From assembly GCA_034933305.1 (NCBI GenBank), contig JAYFNU010000010.1:1-64000 (forward strand): a stretch of 64,000 nt of DNA, written 5' to 3'. Numbering within the stretch: the stretch's first letter is position 1; each line of letters opens with the position of its first letter. Positions 10,742 to 20,148 of this stretch are shown here, in pieces. Source of the stretch: JAYFNU01 sp034933305 (GTDB lineage Bacteria; Bacillota; Clostridia; Oscillospirales; Ruminococcaceae). Made by a program: the position numbers and the translations under genes. The notes under the pieces are model-generated. The model searched no databases. It saw only the letters and a program-made list of their open reading frames with translations, and was not told the DNA's origin.

Positions 10742-11893
10742 ATGAAAAAACGACTCACCCTGATCTTCACGATCCTCGCAGTCCTCCTCCTTCTTGCCGC
10801 CTGCTCGAGCGGCAGCGCCGGCACAACGGCTGCGAGTTCGGGCAGCGGCGGCATCTTCAGTTCCCTGTGGAAGCTGATCGCCATCCCGATGGGCTATCTC
10901 ATGCGCTGGTGCTACCTGTTCGCGAACGACGTCCTCGGCCTGCCGAAGGCGGCGTACGTCATCGCGCTCTTCCTGTTTACGCTCATCACGAAGATCCTCA
11001 TGTTCCCTCTGTCCGTGAAGCAGCAGCGTTCCTCGGCGATGATGGCGGCGTACAAGCCGATGATCGACGACATCAACGCGAAGTACAAGAACAATCCCGA
11101 GAAGCGCCAGCAGGAGATGGAGAAGCTCCAGAGCGAGTACGGCTACAACCCGATGTCGGGCTGTCTGCCGCTGCTCATCCAGTTCCCCATCATCTTCGGC
11201 CTCATCGAAGTCATCTACAGCCCGCTGACGTACATGCTGCGCCTGCCGGCCGAATTCATCAGCAAGGCGAAGGACATCGTCCTCGCGCTCGACAGCACCG
11301 TCAACACCCGTCTCATTGAGACGAGCATCATCCAGCACATCAAGGAGAACGCGGCGGCCTTCAGCTCGCTGCAGGGCGATTACGGCAAGTACATCACCGA
11401 GGTCTCCAATTTCAACATGAGCATCGGCTCCATCAACCTTTGGGAGAAGCCGCAGCTCGCATGGTCGCTCGCGCTGCTCGTGCCGGTCTTCTCGATCGTC
11501 ACGATGCTGCTGTCGCAGTGGGTCACGATGAAGATCAGCGGACAGCTCCAGTCGGGCGGCGGCACCAACATGACGATGATGATCACGATGTCCGTCATGT
11601 TCGGCGTCTTCTCGTTCATGTATCCGATGGGCTTCAGTCTTTACTGGGGCTTCCAGAACCTGATCATCATCGCCCAGTCGGGCATCCTGCAAAAGATCTG
11701 CAACCCTGAAAAGCTGCGCGCCGAAGCGCAGGCAAAGCTCGAGGAGAAGCGAAAGGCGAGAAAAGCGCCGAAGACCGTCAAGATCAAGGAAGAGGACGGC
11801 GAGGTCATCGAAAAGGAGATCGCGCCCGCCGAACTCGCCAAGATGCGCCTGCAGAAGGCCCGCGACCTCGACAAGGAACGCTACGACGAGTAA
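10742..11893 (+). CDS. yidC: Membrane protein insertase YidC/Oxa1
   Basis: Insertase for membrane proteins, 383 aa, of the shorter Gram-positive type. The N-terminus is a lipoprotein signal (MKKRLTLIFTILAVLLLLAAC), so Cys21 is probably lipidated. Five hydrophobic segments follow, with the Oxa1 motif YNPMSGCLPLLIQFPIIFGL in the second and MTMMITMSVMFGVFSFMYPMGFSLYW near the end. The C-terminal tail is basic (KARKAPKTVKIKEED). The start at 10742 is chosen over an upstream one because AAGGAG lies 6 nt before it. jag follows at 30 bp. Confidence 0.95.
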   Translation: MKKRLTLIFTILAVLLLLAACSSGSAGTTAASSGSGGIFSSLWKLIAIPMGYLMRWCYLFANDVLGLPKAAYVIALFLFTLITKILMFPLSVKQQRSSAMMAAYKPMIDDINAKYKNNPEKRQQEMEKLQSEYGYNPMSGCLPLLIQFPIIFGLIEVIYSPLTYMLRLPAEFISKAKDIVLALDSTVNTRLIETSIIQHIKENAAAFSSLQGDYGKYITEVSNFNMSIGSINLWEKPQLAWSLALLVPVFSIVTMLLSQWVTMKISGQLQSGGGTNMTMMITMSVMFGVFSFMYPMGFSLYWGFQNLIIIAQSGILQKICNPEKLRAEAQAKLEEKRKARKAPKTVKIKEEDGEVIEKEIAPAELAKMRLQKARDLDKERYDE

Positions 11894-11923
11894 CGCATAT
11901 TAAGCAGAAAGGAACTTATCCTC

Positions 11924-13036
11924 ATGCAAGAGATCATCATGACGGGGAAAACCGTCGACGAGGCCGTCGAAGCGGCCTGCGCGGCGCTCGGTCTGTCCCG
12001 GGACGGCGTGAGCGTCGAGATCGTCGAAATGCCCCAGAAAAAGCTGTTCGGCTCGAAGCCGGCAAAGGTGAAGGTCACGGCGGCGGAGGACGAGTTCTCC
12101 GTCAAGTCGCTGCTCGAGGACGCCGGCCGGGAGGCCGCGCAGGAAAAGCCGCAGCCGTCTCAGCCGCAGCCCGCGGCGAAGCCCCAGGCCCCGGCGCAGC
12201 CCGCGCCGCAGCCGGCGCGCCGCCCCGAGCAGCAGCCCAGAAAACCGGACAGACAGCCGCAGGAAAAGCAGCCGCCGAAGCAGGCGCCCGCGCCGCGGCA
12301 GCCTGAAGCGGAGCCGCCCGTCGAGGAGTCGCCCGCCGAGCCCATCGAGCTCGACGCGCTGCCCGGCGCCGCGAAAGAGGCGCTCGGCTACTTGCAGAAC
12401 ATCGTGTCCCTCATGGGCGCGGAAAAGCTCACCTACGCGGCCGCGAAGACCGACCGCGGCATCAAATTCATCGTCGACGGCGACGACGCGTCGCTCATCA
12501 TCGGCCGCCGCGGCGAGACGATGGACGCGCTGCAGTATCTCTGCACGCTCGTGTGCAACCGCAGCGACAGCGACTACAGCAAGGTGAGTCTCGACGTCGC
12601 GAACTACCGCTCAAAACGCGAAAAAACGCTCGTCGCGCTCGCGCAGCGCGAGGCGGCGAAGGTCATCAAGAGCCGCTACAGCAAGACCCTCGAGCCGATG
12701 AACCCGTATGAGCGCCGCATCGTGCACAGCGCCGTGCAGGAGATCGAGGGCGTCAAATCCGAATCCGTCGGCAGCGAGCCCAACCGCCGCGTCGTCATCT
12801 CGCTCGAGAGCGGCGGCAAAACGCGCGAAAACAACAGCCGCGGGCGGGACGGCGGCAGCCACGGCCGCGGCGGCAGAGGCCGCCGGAACGACCGCCCGGA
12901 CACCCGCCGCGACGATGCCCGCCCGAAAGCGGAGCGCGCCGCGCAGCCGGCGCCCGCGGAACCCGCCGCGCCGGCGCCCGAGCGCAGGCAGGAGCCTGAG
13001 CTCTCGGGCAGCCTGTACGGAAAGATCGAACTGTGA
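11924..13036 (+). CDS. jag: Jag/KhpB RNA-binding protein
   Basis: A 370-aa protein with three known parts. The Jag-N domain (residues 1-50, with KKLFGSKPAKVKV) is followed by a KH domain (about 175-215, DGDDASLIIGRRGETMDALQYL) and an R3H domain (about 230-290, with EPMNPYERRIVHSAVQE). Between Jag-N and KH lies a long Pro/Gln/Ala linker of about 80 residues, and after R3H a 70-residue Arg/Gly/Pro tail; both are low-complexity and probably disordered. KhpB homologues bind RNA and influence cell division and cell-wall synthesis. The gene is the usual partner of yidC. Confidence 0.93.
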   Translation: MQEIIMTGKTVDEAVEAACAALGLSRDGVSVEIVEMPQKKLFGSKPAKVKVTAAEDEFSVKSLLEDAGREAAQEKPQPSQPQPAAKPQAPAQPAPQPARRPEQQPRKPDRQPQEKQPPKQAPAPRQPEAEPPVEESPAEPIELDALPGAAKEALGYLQNIVSLMGAEKLTYAAAKTDRGIKFIVDGDDASLIIGRRGETMDALQYLCTLVCNRSDSDYSKVSLDVANYRSKREKTLVALAQREAAKVIKSRYSKTLEPMNPYERRIVHSAVQEIEGVKSESVGSEPNRRVVISLESGGKTRENNSRGRDGGSHGRGGRGRRNDRPDTRRDDARPKAERAAQPAPAEPAAPAPERRQEPELSGSLYGKIEL

Positions 13037-13043
13037 CGAACAA

Positions 13044-13086
13044 CGCGGGGTCAAGGATGCGCGCATCTTTGGCCCCGCGCTTTTTT
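13044..13086 (+). terminator. Terminator after jag
   Basis: A long stem (CGCGGGGTCAAGGATGC with its complement ending at about 13078) is followed by TTTTTT at 13081-13086. It separates the rpmH-jag string from the DUF2087-mnmE pair. Confidence 0.85.
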
Positions 13087-13099
13087 AAAGGAGCGAAGC

Positions 13100-13387
13100 A
13101 TGGATACGGAAGAAAAGATCATCCTTGAGCGCTGCTGCGACGCGCAGGGCGTCCTTCGGCTGCTGCCGAAGCGCGGCCCGAAGCGCGACGTCGTCCTCGC
13201 CTATCTCGCGTCCAAATTCGAGCCGGGGCGCGATTACACGGAGCGCGAGGTCAATGCCCTGTGCGACCGCTGGCACAGCTTCGGCGACTGCATTCTGCTG
13301 CGCCGCGAACTCATCGACGGAGGTTTTCTGCGGCGCGAGCGCGACGGCTCTCGCTACTGGCGGGAGGCGGAAAAAGATGGAGAATGA
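13100..13387 (+). CDS. DUF2087-domain protein
   Basis: This 95-aa protein matches the DUF2087 pattern: LPKRGPKRDVVLAYLASKFEPGRDYTEREVNALC followed by DCILLRRELIDGGFLRRERDGSRYW. The family occurs alone or fused to HTH regulators and is presumed to bind nucleic acid. The ATG has AAAGGAG upstream. It overlaps mnmE by 11 bp, so the two are translationally coupled. Confidence 0.85.
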   Translation: MDTEEKIILERCCDAQGVLRLLPKRGPKRDVVLAYLASKFEPGRDYTEREVNALCDRWHSFGDCILLRRELIDGGFLRRERDGSRYWREAEKDGE

Positions 13388-14744
13388 CGTCATCGCCGCG
13401 GTCGCGACGCCCCCGGGCGCCGGCGGCATCGGGATCATCCGTCTGTCGGGGCCGGGCGCGCACGCCGTCGCGGACAGCGTCTTCCGCGCGCGCTCGGGCG
13501 ACAGGCTGTCGTCGATCCCCGGCTACACCGCCCGGCTAGGCGATATCGTCGCGCCCGACGGCGCCGTCATCGACGAGGCCGTCGCGCTCGTTTACCGCGC
13601 ACCGCACAGCTATACCGGCGAGGATGCCGCCGAGCTCATGTGCCACGGCGGCGAGACGGTGTGCGCCGAGGTGCTGCGCGCCGTCTGCGACGCCGGCGCC
13701 CGCCCCGCCGACCGCGGGGAATTCACCCGGCGCGCCTTTTTGTCCGGACGCCTGTCGCTGACCGAAGCGGAGGCGGTGTGCGATCTCATCGGCGCCGTCT
13801 CGAAGCAGGGCGAGCGCGCGGCGGCCGCCCTGTCGCACGGGGCGCTGCGCCGCCGCACGGACGAAATCAAGCGCGGCATCCTGTCGGTGCAGGCGCACAT
13901 CTCGGCGTACATCGACTTCCCCGAGGAGGATGTGGAGGCGCCCGATCCCGCGCAGCTGCGGCGGTCGCTCGAGGACGCCGACGCGGCGCTGACGGCGCTC
14001 GTCGACAGCTACGACACCGGCGCGCATATCCTGCGCGGCGTGCCCACCGTCATCGTCGGCAGCCCCAACGTCGGCAAGAGCACGCTGCTCAACCTGCTCG
14101 CGGGCGCCGAGAAGGCGCTCGTCACGCCCGTCGCGGGCACGACGCGCGACGTCGTCGAACAGCGCGTGCAGCTCGGCGGCACCGCGCTGCTGCTCGCCGA
14201 CACGGCGGGGCTGCGCGACAGCGACGATCTCGTCGAGCGCCTGGGCATCGAGCGGACGCTTGAGCGGCTGGAGGAGGCGTCGCTCGTGCTCGCCGTTTTC
14301 GACAGCTCGCGCGCGCTCGACGCCGACGACCGCAGACTCATCGCGCGGCTCGCGGGCCGCAACGCCGTCGCCGTCGTCAACAAGACGGATCTTCCCACCG
14401 CGCTCGACACCGCGGAGATCGGGCGCTGCTTTTCGAACGTCGTGTTCATCAGCGCGAAGGATCCCGCCGCCCTCGCGGCGCTCGACGCCGCGGTCCGCCG
14501 CGCGCTCGGGACCGATGCGCTCGACCCCGACGCCCCGGTGCTCGCGAACGAGCGGCAGCGCGCCTGCGCCGCGCGCGCGCGCGGCGCCGTGCGCGAAGCG
14601 CTGCGCGCTTCGCGCGACACGACGCTCGACGTCGTGTTCGCGCTGCTGTCGGAGGCGCTCGGCGCGCTCGCCGAGCTGTCGGGCGAGAACGTCACGGAGG
14701 CGGTGCTCGACGAGGTCTTTTCGAGGTTCTGCGTCGGGAAATAA
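13377..14744 (+). CDS. mnmE: tRNA modification GTPase MnmE
   Basis: With MnmG it installs the 5-carboxymethylaminomethyl group on wobble U34 of tRNAs. 455 aa. The N-terminal tetrahydrofolate-binding domain reads DVIAAVATPPGAGGIGIIRLSG. The G domain has GSPNVGKSTLLN (G1), GTTRD (G2), DTAGLR (G3) and NKTD (G4). The C-terminus FSRFCVGK ends with the invariant catalytic Cys motif (CxGK). The ATG at 13377 overlaps the DUF2087 gene. mnmG does not follow here, unlike the B. subtilis arrangement; galE is next and convergent. Confidence 0.97.
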   Translation: MENDVIAAVATPPGAGGIGIIRLSGPGAHAVADSVFRARSGDRLSSIPGYTARLGDIVAPDGAVIDEAVALVYRAPHSYTGEDAAELMCHGGETVCAEVLRAVCDAGARPADRGEFTRRAFLSGRLSLTEAEAVCDLIGAVSKQGERAAAALSHGALRRRTDEIKRGILSVQAHISAYIDFPEEDVEAPDPAQLRRSLEDADAALTALVDSYDTGAHILRGVPTVIVGSPNVGKSTLLNLLAGAEKALVTPVAGTTRDVVEQRVQLGGTALLLADTAGLRDSDDLVERLGIERTLERLEEASLVLAVFDSSRALDADDRRLIARLAGRNAVAVVNKTDLPTALDTAEIGRCFSNVVFISAKDPAALAALDAAVRRALGTDALDPDAPVLANERQRACAARARGAVREALRASRDTTLDVVFALLSEALGALAELSGENVTEAVLDEVFSRFCVGK

Positions 14745-14790
14745 AGCGGGGCGCCGCCCCGCCGGGAAAAAACAAAAAAGGACGAAAAAA

Positions 14791-14820
14791 GGGCGCCGCG
14801 GATGCCGGCGCCCTCGTTTT
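14791..14820. terminator. Bidirectional terminator between mnmE and galE
   Basis: The stem GGGCGCCG/CGGCGCCC (14791-14813) has an A-tract on its left and CGTTTT on its right. It serves convergent mnmE (+) and galE (-). Confidence 0.8.
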
Positions 14821-14833
14821 GTCCTTGTGCGGA

Positions 14834-15841
14834 TCAGTAGCCGTTGGGATTGTTGCTCTGCCAGCGCCAGGCGTCGGCGCACATATCGTCGAGCGTGAGC
14901 GACGCCTTCCAGCCGAGTTCCTTTTCGGCGAGCGACGGGTCGGCAAAGTACTGGTCGACGTCGCCGCCGCGCCGGGGCAGGATCCTGTAGGGGATGGGCC
15001 TGCCGCACGCGCGCTCGAAGGCGCGGATGACGTCGAAGACGGACGCCGGCCGCCCCGTGCCGAGGTTGTAGATCCTGAGCCCGCAGCCGCTCTCGAGCTT
15101 GTGCAGCGCCGCGACGTGGCCCTTCGCGAGGTCGACGACGTGGATGTAATCGCGCACGCCCGTGCCGTCCGGGGTGTTGTAGTCGTCGCCGTAGACCTGC
15201 ACGTATTCCCGCCGGCCGACGGCCACCTGCGCGACGTAGGGCAGCAGATTGTTGGGGATGCCGTTGGGGTCCTCCCCGATGCGGCCGCTGCGGTGCGCGC
15301 CGATGGGGTTGAAGTACCGCAGGATCGCGATGTTGAACGAGGGGTCGGAGGCGGCGAGGTCCTTGAGGATCTCCTCGATGAAGCGCTTGGTGCGCCCGTA
15401 GGGATTGGCGAGCATATAGGGGTAATCCTCGGTGATGGGCTTTTCGTGCGGGCCGCCGTAGACGGTCGCGCTCGAGGAAAAGACGAAGTTCCGCACGCTG
15501 CGCCTGCGCATGGCGCGCAGGACGTTGAGCGCCGTGCCGAGGTTGACGGCGTAGTAATCGAGCGGCTTCTCGACCGACTCGCCGACCGCCTTGAGCCCGG
15601 CGAAATGGATGACCGCGCCGATGTCGTGCTCGTCGAACAGCCGCTCGACGGCATCCGGGTCGCACAGCTCCGCGCGCACGAAGGGGATCTCCCGGCCGGT
15701 GATCTCCCGCAGCCGCGCGAGCACCTCCGGCTTGCTGTTGGAAAGATTGTCGGCGACGAGCACGTCGTAGCCCGCCGCGATGAGCTCGACGACGGTGTGC
15801 GAGCCGATGTAGCCCGTGCCGCCCGTGACCAGTACCGTCAT
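14834..15841 (-). CDS. galE: UDP-glucose 4-epimerase
   Basis: NAD-dependent extended short-chain dehydrogenase, 335 aa from the ATG at 15841, which gives the canonical MTVLVTGGTGYIGSHTVVEL and is preceded by AAAGGAG. The Rossmann motif is GGTGYIGSH, the catalytic triad region SSSATVYG and YGRTKRFIEEI (YxxxK), and the substrate region LRYFNPIGAH. It interconverts UDP-glucose and UDP-galactose for galactose use and surface polysaccharide. It is monocistronic, convergent with mnmE. Confidence 0.95.
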   Translation of the reverse strand: MTVLVTGGTGYIGSHTVVELIAAGYDVLVADNLSNSKPEVLARLREITGREIPFVRAELCDPDAVERLFDEHDIGAVIHFAGLKAVGESVEKPLDYYAVNLGTALNVLRAMRRRSVRNFVFSSSATVYGGPHEKPITEDYPYMLANPYGRTKRFIEEILKDLAASDPSFNIAILRYFNPIGAHRSGRIGEDPNGIPNNLLPYVAQVAVGRREYVQVYGDDYNTPDGTGVRDYIHVVDLAKGHVAALHKLESGCGLRIYNLGTGRPASVFDVIRAFERACGRPIPYRILPRRGGDVDQYFADPSLAEKELGWKASLTLDDMCADAWRWQSNNPNGY

Positions 15842-15974
15842 GGCAGGATCTCCTTTCAATACCGGGGACGGCGCCGCGCGCCGTCCTTTCAGCCCCATCA
15901 TAGCACAGACCGTTTTGCGGGAACAATAGAATTTTCGCCGCGCCGCACCGAAAATCCCATTTTATACACAGGAA

Positions 15975-16000
15975 AGGCGCCGGCATTGCTGCCGGCGCCT
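15975..16000 (-). terminator. Hairpin after the HtrA gene
   Basis: A perfect 11-bp stem, AGGCGCCGGCA/TGCCGGCGCCT, lies 14 bp past the protease stop. Only a short TTT follows on the minus strand, so it may be a weak terminator. Confidence 0.6.
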
Positions 16001-16013
16001 GCGGATGCGGGAA

Positions 16014-17255
16014 TTACGCTTTGTCGGGGGTGCTTTCGCCGAGCGTGACCTCGAACGTCAGCGTCTTGTTGTCGCGGATGACCTGGATCTCGACGACGTC
16101 GCCGACGCTCTTCGCCTGCACGGCCGAGCGGACCTCGGAGGCCGCGCTGACCGCCGTGCCGTCGACGCTGACGATGTAGTCGCCCGCGGCGAGGCCGGCC
16201 TTCGCCGCGCCCGAGCCCTCATTCACGCTCTGGATATAGACGCCCGTGCGGCTGAGTCCGTACTGGGCCGCGGAGTTCGCGTCGACGTCGATGACGTTGA
16301 TGCCGAGCACCGGCCGGCCGGTGACATAGCCGTTGTCGATGATCTCCGTCGCGACGGTGATGGCGTCGTTGATCGGGATCGCGAAGCCGAGTCCCTCGAC
16401 GTCCTCGCCGGAGGATTTGGCGTTGACGATGCCGACGAGCTCGCCGTACATGTTGAACAGGCCGCCGCCCGAGTTGCCGGGGTTGACGGAAGCGCTGATC
16501 TGCAGCAGCTTCATGTCCTGATCTTCGACGGTGATCTCGCGGTCGAGCGCGCTGATGATGCCCTCCGTGACGGTGCCGCCGAGCGAGCCCAGCGGATTGC
16601 CGATGGCGATGATCGAGTCGCCGACCTTGAGCGCGTCGGAGTCGCCGATGGTCGCCGGGGTCAGGCCGCTCGCGTCGATCTTGATGACGGCGATGTCGGA
16701 CTGGGAATCGGTGCCGACGAGCGTCGCGGTGTACTGCGTGCCGTCGGGCGTGCTGACCTTGATGTTGTTCGCGCCGCTGATGACGTGGTTGTTGGTGACG
16801 ATGTAGCCGTCCGCCGAGATGATGACGCCGCTGCCGGCGCCCTCGGTGACGTACTGGCCGAAGTAGTTGCTGAAGGAGGTGCTCTCCGTCGTGATCTCGA
16901 CGACGCTGTTCTTCGTGGCGTCGACGACGCTCGAATAGGAGCCGGTCACGTCGGAAGCCGCGAGGTTCTGGTTCTTTTCGACCGACTGGACGACGACGTC
17001 GCCGCCGGTCGACTTGCTGATGCGCATCGCGGCGAACGCGCCGCCGAAGCCGCACAGGAACGAGAGCACGATGCACAGCGCGATGAGCCACCCGCTGCGC
17101 TTTTTCCCGTCCTTCTGCGGCGCCGTGCTGCCGGTGCCGTAAACGGGGATCTGGGTGTCGTAATAACCGCGGGAATAACCGCTGCTCTGATAAACGGGCG
17201 TCTGCTCGGGTTCGCCGGTATGTCCGTTCTCGGGATCGTAGTTGTAATTTTCCAT
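16014..17255 (-). CDS. HtrA/DegP-like membrane-anchored serine protease
   Basis: A 413-aa quality-control protease. The N-terminal cytoplasmic part is Tyr/Gln-rich (about residues 1-60), followed by one transmembrane helix (GWLIALCIVLSFLCGFGGAFA). The trypsin-like domain has the triad His in IVTNNHVISG, Asp in SDIAVIKID and Ser in NPGNSGGGLFNMYGELVGI. A single PDZ domain ends the protein (GLAAGDYIVSVDGTAV). The active site faces outside. The ATG at 17255 is used because AGAAGGAG lies 8-9 bases before it and abuts the upstream GTG alternative. Confidence 0.93.
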   Translation of the reverse strand: MENYNYDPENGHTGEPEQTPVYQSSGYSRGYYDTQIPVYGTGSTAPQKDGKKRSGWLIALCIVLSFLCGFGGAFAAMRISKSTGGDVVVQSVEKNQNLAASDVTGSYSSVVDATKNSVVEITTESTSFSNYFGQYVTEGAGSGVIISADGYIVTNNHVISGANNIKVSTPDGTQYTATLVGTDSQSDIAVIKIDASGLTPATIGDSDALKVGDSIIAIGNPLGSLGGTVTEGIISALDREITVEDQDMKLLQISASVNPGNSGGGLFNMYGELVGIVNAKSSGEDVEGLGFAIPINDAITVATEIIDNGYVTGRPVLGINVIDVDANSAAQYGLSRTGVYIQSVNEGSGAAKAGLAAGDYIVSVDGTAVSAASEVRSAVQAKSVGDVVEIQVIRDNKTLTFEVTLGESTPDKA

Positions 17256-17350
17256 ATCAATCACTCCTTCTGAAGGCTTGGATAACTTTTTTGGGAACGC
17301 CCGCAGCGAAAACGCCGAAAACCCGGGCGCGATTTCGGCACAACGCCGAC

Positions 17351-17379
17351 TTACGGGCCGGCTGCGCCGATGCTATAAT
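17351..17379 (+). promoter_or_regulatory. Promoter of the DUF2804 gene
   Basis: TTACGG (17351-17356), 17 bp, TATAAT (17374-17379). The -10 is perfect and the -35 moderate. It lies about 40 bp upstream of the start codon. Confidence 0.65.
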
Positions 17380-17420
17380 AGTAACGTGTAATCGTAGAAT
17401 TTGCAAGAAAGGCGATGGCT

Positions 17421-18455
17421 ATGCAGAAAGAAATCACGACAGCCGGGCCGCTGCTCGACGAAAAGGGAATGCTCGCACAGCGCGGATACGCGAAGAAGCT
17501 GCTGCTGTCCTACGACCGCCGCGCCATTCGGGCGGGGTCGCTGCGCATCAAGGAATGGGATTACTATCTCGTCGCGAACGACCGGTATGCGGTCGCGCTG
17601 ACCGTGGCCGACAATGCCTATATGGGTCTGATGAGCACCTCGCTTCTCGATTTCAGAAAACCGTGGGAACAGACGACGAGCGTCATGACCTTTCTGCCGC
17701 GCGGCAAAACGGGTCTGCCGTCGTCCACGCTCGCGGGGAACGTGCATTTTGAAAACAAGCGCTGCGTCTACAGCTTCACGCTGGACAAGGGCGCGCGGCG
17801 GCTCGTCTGCAGGCTGGACAATTTCAGGGACGGCCTGCCCTTCGAGTGCGACATCGCGCTCGGCGCCGCGCCGGAGGAGTCCATCGTGATGGCGACGCCC
17901 TACAAAGAGGATCCGCTGGCGTTCTATTACAACCAGAAGATCAACTGCATGCCCGCGAAGGGAACGGCGTCGTTCGGCGGCGAGACCTTCGTTTTCGACC
18001 CGGCCGATTCGTTCGGCACGCTCGACTGGGGCCGCGGCGTGTGGACGTATGCCAACACGTGGTACTGGGGCTCCGCTTCGGGGCGCACCGCCGCCGGGGA
18101 GGCCGTCGGCTTCAATATCGGGTACGGCTTCGGCGACACGTCGGCCGCGTCGGAGAACGCGATCTTCTTCCGGGGAAAAACGCACAAGCTCGACGCGGTC
18201 CGCTTCAACATCCCCATGAAGGACGGAAAAGAGGATTACCTGCGCCCGTGGACCTTCACGTCAAACGACGGACGCTTCGAATGTGCCTTTGCGCCCGTGC
18301 TCGACCGCGCGGCGTGCAGCGACGCGCTCGTCATCAAGAGCGACCAGCACCAGGTGTTCGGGCGCTTCACCGGCCGGCTCGTTCTGGACGACGGCACGGC
18401 GCTCGAGATCCGCGATCTCATGGGCTTTGCGGAGAAGGTCATCAACCGCTGGTGA
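17421..18455 (+). CDS. DUF2804-domain protein
   Basis: A 344-aa protein with the DUF2804 pattern: early KEITTAGPLLDEKGMLAQRGYAKK, a middle FYYNQKINCMPAKGTASFGG, and DWGRGVWTYANTWYWGSASG. Members are soluble beta-rich proteins of unknown function related to lipocalin-like hydroxyneurosporene synthase folds. Two ATGs are possible (17415 and 17421). The second has AGAAAGG at a proper 8-nt spacing. It is a single-gene unit with its own promoter. Confidence 0.85.
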   Translation: MQKEITTAGPLLDEKGMLAQRGYAKKLLLSYDRRAIRAGSLRIKEWDYYLVANDRYAVALTVADNAYMGLMSTSLLDFRKPWEQTTSVMTFLPRGKTGLPSSTLAGNVHFENKRCVYSFTLDKGARRLVCRLDNFRDGLPFECDIALGAAPEESIVMATPYKEDPLAFYYNQKINCMPAKGTASFGGETFVFDPADSFGTLDWGRGVWTYANTWYWGSASGRTAAGEAVGFNIGYGFGDTSAASENAIFFRGKTHKLDAVRFNIPMKDGKEDYLRPWTFTSNDGRFECAFAPVLDRAACSDALVIKSDQHQVFGRFTGRLVLDDGTALEIRDLMGFAEKVINRW

Positions 18456-18466
18456 ACTTTTCGTTC

Positions 18467-18495
18467 TTGCAATCGGGATTGTATCGCGGTATGCT
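18467..18495 (+). promoter_or_regulatory. Promoter of the M20 peptidase gene
   Basis: TTGCAA (18467-18472), 17-bp spacer, TATGCT (18490-18495), followed by GGAGGCG before the ATG at 18545. Confidence 0.65.
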
Positions 18496-18544
18496 TAAAT
18501 CAGTCTTAAAAAAATTGTAGAAAAGGAATGGAGGCGATCACAAA

Positions 18545-19981
18545 ATGATCGTTTTGTGGATCCTTCTCGGAATCATCGCGGCGCTGCTCGCGGTCGTGCT
18601 CATCCGCGCGGCGATGTTCCGTCCGAAGGATGAACCGCCCGCGGCGCCGGCGCCCGTCGAAATCGACGAGCAGAAGGCTGTCGGCGCGCTCGCGGACATG
18701 GTGCGCTGCAAGACCGTCAGCTCGCGCGACGAAGCGCTGACCGACGTCCGGGAATTCGATAAGTTCCGGGCGCTGCTCGTCAGCCGCTTCCCGAACGTGA
18801 ACAAGACCTGCGCGCTCGAGCACATCGGCCCGACGGGCCTGCTCTACCGCTGGCAGGGCCGCAGCGACAAACAGCCGACGGTGCTCATGTCGCACTACGA
18901 CGTCGTCCCGGCCGACGAAAAGGCATGGGAAAAACCGGCCTTTGAGGGCGTCGTGGAGGACGGCGTGCTGTGGGGACGCGGCACGCTCGACAACAAGTGC
19001 ACCCTGTGCGGCATCATGAATGCAGCCGAGCAGCTCATCGCAGAGGGCTTCGTGCCCGAAAACGACATCTACTTCTCCTTCGCGGGCGACGAGGAGATCG
19101 CGGGCGATTCCGCCCCGGCCATCGTCGCGGAGCTCGAGAAGCGGGGCATCAAGCCGGCGCTCGTGCTCGACGAGGGCGGCGCCGTCGTCGAGGGCATCTT
19201 CCCCGGCGTCACGGGCCGCTGCGCGCTCATCGGCATCGGCGAAAAGGGCATGATGGACCTCGAGTTCCATCTCAAGAGCGCGGGCGGGCACGCCTCGGCG
19301 CCGCCTCCCCACGGCCCCGTCGGCAAGCTCGCGCAGGCCGTCGTCGACGTCGAGAACCATCCCTTCCCCGTCCGGCTTTCCAAGCCCGTCGCGGAGATGT
19401 TCGACACGCTCGGACGCCGCTCGAGCTTCCTGTACCGCATGATCTTCGCGAATCTCTGGCTGTTCCTGCCCGTGCTCGACGGTCTTTGCAAAAAGACGGG
19501 CGGCGAGCTTAACGCCATGATGCGCACGACGTGCGCGTTCACGATGATGGAGGGCAGCAAGGCCAGCAACGTCCTGCCGCCGGAGGCCCGCGTGGTCGCG
19601 AACCTTCGCCTCGCGGAGGGCGATACGATCGAGAGCGTGAAGGCGTATCTGCGCAAGGTCGTCAACAACGACGAGATCGAGCTCAAGGAATGGTACGGCA
19701 TGAACCCGTCCATCGCCTCGGACACCTCGACGGACGGCTACAAAAAGCTGCGCGCCGCGGTCGAACAGACGTGGCAGGGCGCCGTCGTCTCGCCTTACCT
19801 CATGGTCCAGTGCAGCGACTCCCGCCATTTCTGCCGCATCACCGACAAGGTCATGCGCTTCTCGGCGGCCGAGCTGACGAAGGCCGAGCGCTCCTATATC
19901 CACGGCAACAACGAGCGCATCCCGACGGCAAAGATCGTCGACACCGTCAAATTCTACATCCGTCTTATCAAACAGTGCTGA
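18545..19981 (+). CDS. Membrane-anchored M20 family peptidase
   Basis: A 478-aa zinc peptidase of the M20/carboxypeptidase (PM20D1-like) type. An N-terminal transmembrane helix (VLWILLGIIAALLAVVLIRAA) anchors it. Metal ligands are visible in MSHYDVVPA, GRGTLDNKC and FSFAGDEEIAGD (catalytic Glu-Glu), with later CSDSRHF. The dimerisation lid lies between. It probably hydrolyses peptides or N-acyl amino acids. A strong terminator follows. Confidence 0.88.
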   Translation: MIVLWILLGIIAALLAVVLIRAAMFRPKDEPPAAPAPVEIDEQKAVGALADMVRCKTVSSRDEALTDVREFDKFRALLVSRFPNVNKTCALEHIGPTGLLYRWQGRSDKQPTVLMSHYDVVPADEKAWEKPAFEGVVEDGVLWGRGTLDNKCTLCGIMNAAEQLIAEGFVPENDIYFSFAGDEEIAGDSAPAIVAELEKRGIKPALVLDEGGAVVEGIFPGVTGRCALIGIGEKGMMDLEFHLKSAGGHASAPPPHGPVGKLAQAVVDVENHPFPVRLSKPVAEMFDTLGRRSSFLYRMIFANLWLFLPVLDGLCKKTGGELNAMMRTTCAFTMMEGSKASNVLPPEARVVANLRLAEGDTIESVKAYLRKVVNNDEIELKEWYGMNPSIASDTSTDGYKKLRAAVEQTWQGAVVSPYLMVQCSDSRHFCRITDKVMRFSAAELTKAERSYIHGNNERIPTAKIVDTVKFYIRLIKQC

Positions 19982-19994
19982 GCACTTCCGGCGG

Positions 19995-20030
19995 GAGCGG
20001 CCGGCCCCTGTCGGGGCCGGCCGCTCTTTT
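19995..20030 (+). terminator. Terminator after the M20 peptidase
   Basis: A 14-bp perfect G/C stem, GAGCGGCCGGCCCC with its complement, has a TGTC loop and TTTT (20027-20030). Confidence 0.88.
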
Positions 20031-20148
20031 CGCGCGCCGGGCGCGCCGCTGCGGCGGGGCCATTTTTATGCGCGGGCTGTTCATCCGCGCCGGGATATGC
20101 TACTATAAGGACGTCCCGCGGCGGACGCGGGGAAAGGGAGAGATCGCG